A DNA stretch of 64,000 bases from Hymenoscyphus infarciens (Eukaryota > Ascomycota > Leotiomycetes > Helotiales > Helotiaceae): contig LLCB01000254.1 of assembly GCA_001414345.1 (NCBI GenBank), positions 62,001 through 126,000 of the forward strand, in the 5' to 3' direction. Shown piece by piece: positions 57,501 to 64,000 of the stretch. The notes beneath the pieces were generated by a model. It had not been told where the DNA came from. It was given only the letters and a program-made list of their open reading frames with translations, and did not search any database. How positions within the stretch are numbered: the stretch's first letter is position 1; every line of letters starts with the position of its first letter. Both the position numbers and the translations under genes were made by a program.

Positions 57501-59096
57501 GGCTGCCCTTACAATTTTCTGGAACTTGTCAAATCCATGTTAAGCTTCAATCCGTCCTCAAGACCAACTGTCCGAGAGCTGGTTATTCGCTTTCAAAAAT
57601 TTTGGCCATCCGAATCCGTACCCAAAGATACCAAAGAAAACAGAAAAACAAATGCAAGTTGCCCCTGCGAAAGAGCGCAACACGTCGAAGAGATCCCACC
57701 AGCGAAGAAGGCCCTACCCAGACCAAATCAAGCTTGGGGAACGACTTATCAGGAAGGTCTCTCTTACGAGTTCTGCGATAGCAAGTTCGGCTTGTGGCTC
57801 GCTGATGTGTCTAATAAGACATATCTTGGTCTTCTTTTCGAAATAAAAACACCCACAGTACAACTATGGGACTCAACTTCTGGGACGTGGACACTCTCAA
57901 CAGTAAGGTGAATTCTGTCAGTTTCAGGCAAATCTAATATTTTACAGGACAAGAATAAAGCTATGTTCTCTACGTTTATTCTCATTACCTTCCATACGAA
58001 TGAGGAGGTTTTATCGCTTTACAGCAAGCTCGCTTCTCGACAACTCGGAGAAGCTCCTATTTTCCTTACTCCGAGACTCATTGCAACGAACGACGAATCG
58101 AATCATAAAGCTTTTCAAGGATTTTACACCCTGAAAGATTATTTCCAAGCAACGCCACCTCCAACCTCTGCAAGAGATACCATCCAACTTTGGAGCAGTG
58201 TTCTTGGCTTATTCGAATCTCGAAAATGGCACAAGAGGCTTTGGTTAATGAGGATTACTCACGTTGCCGTTAGCCGCTTTTTGACCAAACGAGAGATCGT
58301 GTTGGTGCATGAGATTAAGGGCAAATCTCCGTATGCGTGGAACTTTGGATTATCGAACTTGGAAACTGGAAGCAATTGCAATCTGCTATCCGATCGGCGC
58401 ATGCCACTCGAGAAGCTTCAATACCGAAAAAAGTCGCTAGCCCCTCAATATCTTTCTGATCTTTACTTCTTCGGAATTGTGCTCATTGAAGTCGTCAAAT
58501 GGATTTTCCAAAATCCTAAAAAGTCTCTCCTCGAGGGCGGAGGAATAATGGAGTGTTACCCTACTCCCCCAATCTTTCCAGTTTCAAACGAGACCCCTAA
58601 ACTGGACGGGGAATTATTCATCAGCCATGTCTTGGAAAGCCAACGGTTGGGAGCAGATTCAGTGACGAAAGAAATCTGTAAGCATGTAATAATGCCACTC
58701 TTCCTTCCACTGAGGCCACCTTTCTCGCACTTGCCCACCTTGGATGACTACTCAACCGTGGCCTGGGGTGTACTCCAGGATAACTGGCAGCAGCATAGTA
58801 CCTCAGCTATCAGCCTAACGCCAACTCCAGCCCCTACCCTAGATGATTCTCAAAAAATTCTTTTTCCGAATTTGAAAGAATTTCGAGCGCCGAGGTTGGA
58901 GGAAGAGAGTGGCAAAAATCCTCCAAACCAAAACTCTTCGGTTCCATGCCAGCCTCAACTAGAGCGATATATTCGGGAACCAGCGGATTTCAGGTGTCTC
59001 TTTGTGCCTGAATACGACTCAATGAGAAAGGCTTCGAAGGAATTGCATCACCAGTTACTGCGATCTCTGACAAAGCTGGATCATTTGCTGACTTAA
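54572..59096 (+). CDS. large zinc-finger protein with an active-looking kinase domain and a degenerate second kinase lobe
   Basis: CDS is join(54572..54994, 55179..57902, 57948..59096), 1431 residues; both introns (184 bp with ATGCTAACC branch; 45 bp with ATCTAAT branch) keep phase. N-terminal ~140 residues are Pro/Ser/Gln-rich. Near 370-430 there are C2H2-like fingers (CQECKEYFSVKNLPRHR..H and FFCPLIKNGKQCRNKF..H). A Gly-rich linker (about 590-640) precedes the kinase: GRGGFGVV (about 673), ARKSI Lys, HGDIKPKN (about 794; HGD instead of HRD), DFGFS (about 813), PKYSPPEV, ADIFSLGCVYAEM. About 230 residues later a second stretch resembles a kinase C-lobe: WNFGLS (about 1180) and SDLYFFGIVLIEV (about 1219), but it lacks a proper catalytic loop. 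It is thus probably Ser/Thr kinase plus pseudokinase. Substrate and pathway are unknown. Adjacent to HET and Cys-rich genes. Confidence 0.82.
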
Positions 59097-59929
59097 TTTG
59101 TTGAGGAAAGATAAGGAAGGAGTTATTTTGGGGTTTACTGTATGGTATGAGTTATGACGCATGTATTTCTCTCGTAGTCGGCCTTTTTTTCTTAAATATA
59201 TACGTGTTTTCTCAGGGCTGTCAATAGCTTTTGGTTTGCGTTATTCACTATTTCTGTAACTGAATACTCAACTCATTGTATACAAGTCAAACACTTATAA
59301 GAATTTCCGAAATATGTTTAGCTAACAAAATTGTTCAAACTGTTTTGAAGATTTATATTTAGTAAGTAATATTTAGCTTAAGTTTTATAACTATTCACTT
59401 TTGTACTTTTAAGGTCTGAAAACTCTTTTACTTTACTTGATTCTACTAAGTCGTTTCGAATAATTATTTTTTAGAAGCTAATTTTAGATAGAGATCTAGG
59501 ACTATATATCCCCAAAATCTCTATGAACTTCATTTGATAACTTTGATAATTTTGTTTTTTTAAGAGTTCTTATAAAATATAGCTTACTCGATATATCAAG
59601 AACGAAGATTGATAGACTAACAACTTAAAGAAGTAGTATAATTGGTTAATTCCACAATAGGTGAATACATCATTCAGAGAAAAAGAATATATCTGTTATG
59701 AGGAAGCTACTAGACTCGCATCTACCTATTTTGTGAACTCCAACTATATACTAGTACTTTTTGTTGACCAGTGCTGTTTTGTGTGTCGTTAATAGGAACT
59801 TTTCATCAGGGGTTTTGCCGCTTTACCGGGAATGATTAATTAATTGTTGACTTGGGTTGACTTGCTTACCAGGTTACTTGTCGACTTCTAGTGAATTTCT
59901 GTTAATAGTACTATTCAACCTAAGTCATT
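59097..59929. other. 3' flank of the kinase gene grading into AT-rich DNA
   Basis: Composition falls to RIP-like AT richness from about 59280. No frames of note. Confidence 0.65.
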
Positions 59930-61240
59930 TATAGAGGACGTTAGCAGAGAGTTAGCTAATACGAAAATACATTCATAAAACACCCTTAAATAAAAATAAA
60001 AACAATGTATTTTTAAGACTTAAATAGATACTATATAGAGTAACTAAGACAGAATAAAGTCCTAGGTTTTAATATCTATTTAATTTAAGTTTTAATTATT
60101 TAAAAAGCAATCTACTTAAGATAAAGTATAGCTCGAGGCCTAGCTAGTCTCTAGTTATACGCTAATACTAATCACGTTTTAGTTTTAAGCTAGCTTCCAA
60201 TACTTTCTACTACCTCTTTAAATATAGAATCTTTTTAAATATAAAATCTTTTTTTAAAAAGAATATTAAGTAAAGTAGCAGCTAATCACGTGTCTAGTCT
60301 TTAAAAAAAAAAGAAATTCTTCTATTCTAACTAAGTTCTATAACTAGCTATATATAGAACTCTAAATATAAAGCTAAAGAACTTAAGAACTTATTTAATT
60401 CTTATTTATTAGCTCTTTTTGAAAAAACTAGATAAAACTTCAAATACTATAATTAGTTCTATATTATATATACTTTCTTTTCTACTTTTCTAACTATATA
60501 TACTTGTTTAAATAAAAGTGTATACTATTTTAAAAAGTATTCTGTTTTCTGTTTTGTGTTTTGTGTTTTATGTTTTATATTTTATGTTTTTACATTAGCT
60601 AACTCTCTGCTAATATCCTTTGTATTATTGAATTTCCTAATCTTCCTCATCTAGTTCAAAATGTCAGATAGCCAAACATCGTGAAACTTAGTACGTCCAC
60701 TCCCGGGAAACGGAGGTGCTAGTAAGATAAGAATAACGACTATCGAATTCCCAACTATGCTGGAGGTTTATACTATTCACCTAAGATGGGCCTACTACCT
60801 CGCTAGCAGCACCAACAACCCTATAAATCTCTATCAAACTCATCTACTATAAAGAAGTACAAGGTAGTACTACTACTTAAATCTCAAGACTTTATCACTT
60901 GGTAGTATTTATAAGATCTAGCTTTTTCTCTTAAGACAAATCTTTCGTCTTATGATTCTAAGTCGCATCTTATTCTAACTTGCTTACTATTTCTTATAGT
61001 CGTTTCTAATAGTAGACGTTGCTTAAGAATAGGTAGACTAATCTCAGGGTAGACAAAAAATAAGTATAAACCTTTACTTTACGCTAGAAGAGATACTAAT
61101 ATATATAACTCGACTTGAATATAATATCAACTCTCAACGTATTAAGAAAGTACAATTTAACTCCTATTACGTATTTTTTGAGTTGAAAACGCTCTAAAGA
61201 GCTTGAATTTAAAAGGCGAAAACTCTGCTATATATACAGG
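59280..61240. repeat. second AT-rich, ORF-free block (RIP-like)
   Basis: About 2 kb of TA/TT/AA-dominated sequence with no frame over 60 codons, resembling the block at 10470-12060. It contains the terminal-inverted-repeat element described separately. A less mutated island at about 60650-60860 starts with an ATG and codes for a few dozen residues interrupted by a stop; it may be a transposon-ORF remnant. Confidence 0.72.
59930..60624. mobile_element. ~695-bp element with terminal inverted repeats (MITE-like or internally deleted TIR transposon)
   Basis: Left end 59930-59964 and the reverse complement of the right end 60590-60624 share a perfect 21-bp core (TTAGCAGAGAGTTAGCTAAT plus flanking base) inside ~35 bp of similarity. 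Outside the core every mismatch is a transition (C/T or G/A), as expected if both ends were RIP-mutated. Both ends start with TA, consistent with a TA target site of the Tc1/mariner superfamily. The interior has no ORF. Boundaries beyond the core are approximate. Confidence 0.7.
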
Positions 61241-62295
61241 GAAAGGGGGTCACGTGATGCCCCTTTTTCTGTGACAACTCCTTGTGCATCTACTCAGAGT
61301 CTTGCTATTGTTTGCAGGACGGTAAATTATGCTCTGTCCACGGGGGAGCGGTTTAGTCACTTGATGTTCCCACCGTATAACTATTTTTTTCGCTGGGTAA
61401 GCCACGAGTAAACCAGTAATTCAGTAAGTCAGCCACAGGTAGGTACACAGCCACCCACGTGCCATCCACCGTGCTCTTCTTTCCTTCTACGTCGTAAGAC
61501 AGTCCTTTCTATTGAGGTTGTACTTTGCTTTATTAAAAAAAAGCACAGGTTTTTCCTAGAAGTCCAAAGTAAAAAAAGACTAGAAGTGATGGACAACGCG
61601 AGTTTTTTTTTTTTTTTGGAAACGTCGGCTCAATCCCAATAGAGGACCAAAACAAGCGCCCTGAAACAACCTAAACATACCACAAAACTGTAGAGAACGA
61701 AATCCTCATACAAGCACGGTGAAGGAACTTCTGGCGAGATGTGATTCATTTAATGAGACAAACCATTATGTCGTTGGACGCATATATTTGTCATGGGACG
61801 AAAGTTTGAGCAGGATAACAGTCAACACCTAATTTAACAAATAAAAACAACCAAACTTGAGTTCGTGTTTGTCTTCATATAAATAAGAAAAGGAAAGAGA
61901 ATTCAAGATGGAAATTCTCGTCATAACTATGTATAGGACTCATCACAGATTATCAAACGAAAACTTCCTTCACCTCAGTACCGAGTAGGTACTGTACCTA
62001 CCCCAATCATTCGCACTCCTCGCAACAGTGAAGGAAGAACAGCCATGAAAATCCAAAACGTTCGGCTCAATCTCAACCGAGTATAAAGAAAACTCGAACA
62101 AAAAAGTACATCCCCAGTGAATGTTGAAATGTAGTAAATCGACCCGCCGACTTCCTATTACGCCTTGGATTTCGCAGAGATATATATTTATCGTAATCAC
62201 TTCCAGCAACTTGCCATTTCCCCTTCTGTCTCCAACCAACCAGTTTTGCCCTTTTGACAAACTTGGGCACCCAGCCAACTTACAGGTACGCAACG
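60625..62295. other. right half of AT-rich block and upstream region of the SRPK-like gene
   Basis: AT-rich to about 61240, then normal composition. It contains a T15 run (61603-61617). An overlapping minus-strand frame (61970-62329) has no recognisable product. The promoter of the downstream kinase should lie within the last ~500 bp. Confidence 0.5.
61603..61617 (+). repeat. poly(T) tract, 15 bases
   Basis: Uninterrupted T15 in non-coding DNA, a few tens of bases from an A-rich stretch at 61535-61545. Confidence 0.9.
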
Positions 62296-63934
62296 ATGGC
62301 ACCACGAACACGACCCAGCACTTCCCCATCGCCTACACCAAAGAGACCACGACTCCTTCCATGGTACCCACAAAACGATGATGAGGATTCCGAGTCGAAG
62401 CTTGAAGCCGAAGAAAAGGAGGAGGAAGAAGGAGAGCAAGAAGGAGAGCAAGAAGCCAAAGAACCGAAAGTGGAACAAGCAGTCCTAGAAGCACTGTTTA
62501 CAGAACAAGGAGAAGGCCCCGACGAAGAACACCCCGAAACGACAAACCTCCCAAACTCCTCACCCACATCCGAAGACGCATCTTCGTCCTCATATCGCCT
62601 ACTCCCTTTGTACCACCCAGGAGCCTACTTCAAAGGCTGGCGCGGCGAACTTTTCGATCACTATGCCACAGGGACCCTGCCTCCCGTCCATCTCGGCGAC
62701 ATATATGAGTCCCGCTACCGCATAATCTTCAAAATGGGCCATGGCTCTTATTCGACTGTTTGGCTAGCAATAGACCTCGAAGAAGACGAGAGGCACGTCG
62801 CCCTCAAGTTCCTCCAAGCAGAGAAAGAGAGCGAAGCCAAGATCTACGACCTCCTCGCAATGACAGAAGCCCAAGACGAACATCACAACCTAGAAGCCGG
62901 CCGCGAATTCGTCATGGAGCTCCTAGGTTCCTTTCAGATCAGGCGGAATTCTCTGACATACACCGTTCTCGTCAGCGAAGTCTTGATTCCAATTCGTAAC
63001 TGGAATGCGTCTGAATACCGCACGAGGATAGATTTCAAGACCCAGTTCTGGCATCTTGCCCAGGGCCTAGCTTTCCTTCATCATCGCGGCGTGACCCATG
63101 GGGATTTGTGGGATGGGAATATCGCTGTACGGTTACCTGACCGTCCAGGTGGATTTGATGCCGTCCGCGAGCTTCCCATCCCAGATGTAATTCCCACGAT
63201 ACCGAACAGCGAGACCCGAAGAGAATTCGAATTCTATCCCAAGTATTTGGTATCGAGCGATATTTTCAAAAGAAAGTATGTGGAAGCAGAGCTTAAGAAA
63301 GCGACGCCTGGGTCTCTTCAGAACTCCCGCTTGCAGATTTTGGACATGAGTAACGCATACGTAAATCCCACATCCTCTATCCCCGCAACCAAACGTACCG
63401 TTCGCGGTCCCGAGTTCACGGCGTATGGGCTTAATGGAGGTCGAGGTCCCAAAATTGGTGGCCCTCCCGGTGATATTTGGGCTTTAGCTTGTACTGTAGG
63501 CGAATCTTTTTCAAATTTTTTCTTGGCCTTAATAAACGATCCATACTGACAAAATCCAGATGTTCCAATTCGTAATGGGGGATGAGCTCAAACTGTTCAA
63601 CCTATCGTCTTCAACATGCACCTTCCTTTGGGAAATCGAGCGGAAAATTGGTCCAATTCCAGAATCTTGGGGTGTGGGGGATTTAACTCCTCCTCTAGCC
63701 CACAAAGCAGCTACTGCGCCAGACTTGACGCCCATGCAATTTTGGAAAGAGGTGTTGTTCAAATATGATGGCCCCTGGCCGAGGACCTCTGAGAGGGGAT
63801 TGCGGGGGTTCATGAGATTGTTGAAAAAGATGTTGAGGGTTGATCCAGAGAATAGACTCAGCATTGACGAGGTTCTGGCGGATACGTGGTTCGATGATAT
63901 AAGGGAGCATGAAGAGCTTGGTAGAAGGGGATAG
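62296..63934 (+). CDS. SRPK-like serine/threonine protein kinase
   Basis: Member of the fungal SR-protein-kinase-like group; likely phosphorylates Ser/Arg-rich proteins, though many fungal copies have unknown substrates. CDS is join(62296..63495, 63560..63934), 524 residues. The start at 62296 (MAPRTRPSTSPSPTP) is favoured over the in-frame codon at 62254 by a disordered, acidic N-terminus (long Glu-rich run, 35-65). The kinase domain starts after YHPGAYFKGWRGELFDHYATG, a hallmark lead-in of this group. Key parts: MGHGSYSTVWLA (Gly loop, about 147), VALKFL Lys, HGDLWDGN (catalytic loop, about 268; HGD not HRD), ILDMSNAY in place of DFG (about 348). The LDMSN form keeps the metal-binding Asp. 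The 64-bp intron (GTAGGC...CCAG) joins WALACT to MFQFVMGDELKLFNL. Full length. Confidence 0.9.
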
Positions 63935-64000
63935 ACAATGGGTATAGTCTAGAGCATCAAAAGACTTCCAGAATAGACTCTTAGAAATAGACTTCGTTTC

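Overview
This window is from the nuclear genome of a filamentous ascomycete (Pezizomycotina). The evidence is short spliceosomal introns (about 45-130 bp) with CTAAY/CTGAC branch points, fungal-only gene families (HET domain, fungal NACHT/NLR relics, SRPK-like kinases, a RID-type cytosine methyltransferase), and AT-saturated, ORF-free blocks typical of repeat-induced point mutation (RIP). Protein style suggests Leotiomycetes (Helotiales-like), but that is inference. No operons, CRISPR arrays, rRNA or tRNA genes were found.

Layout. 0-1.45 kb: an edge-truncated BAH plus C5-cytosine methyltransferase on the minus strand. 3.7-5.5 kb: amidophosphoribosyltransferase (first step of purine synthesis). 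5.5-12.1 kb: gene-free, with a degraded ~178-bp tandem repeat and an AT-rich RIP-like block, bracketed by two copies of a 66-bp sequence. 12.4-17.7 kb: an endonuclease III-like DNA glycosylase, an Msc7-like membrane aldehyde dehydrogenase and a two-finger C2H2 protein. 19.6-20.4 kb: a broken NACHT NLR gene. 22-29.5 kb, the densest part: an MRS2-type mitochondrial Mg2+ channel, a five-exon AT-hook protein, ribosomal protein uS7 (RPS5) and a secreted aspartic protease. 31-35 kb: two decayed genes, a fungal transcription-factor-like gene and a second cytosine methyltransferase. 35-47 kb: mostly gene-free but not AT-rich, with tandem repeats and one repeat-containing 386-aa ORF. 47-49.7 kb: two mitochondrial large-subunit ribosomal proteins (uL4m, mL38) transcribed divergently from a 197-bp spacer. 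50.3-59.1 kb: a HET-domain gene, a small Cys-rich gene and a 1431-aa zinc-finger protein carrying a kinase domain plus an apparent second, degenerate kinase lobe. 59.1-62.3 kb: a second RIP-like block holding a ~695-bp element with terminal inverted repeats. 62.3-63.9 kb: an SRPK-like kinase.

How it fits together. Housekeeping genes (purine synthesis, cytosolic and mitochondrial ribosomes, Mg2+ import) alternate with fast-evolving self/non-self and signalling genes (HET, NLR relic, zinc-finger kinase) and genome-defence signatures (RID-like methyltransferase, its decayed paralogue, RIP-like blocks). Exon structures were derived by hand from GT..AG sites, branch points and phase. Every multi-exon model given sums to a whole number of codons, but none was checked against transcripts. 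I did not find a convincing new biological system; the least ordinary items are the zinc-finger tandem-kinase protein, the decayed methyltransferase paralogue and the two repeat structures around the AT-rich blocks.
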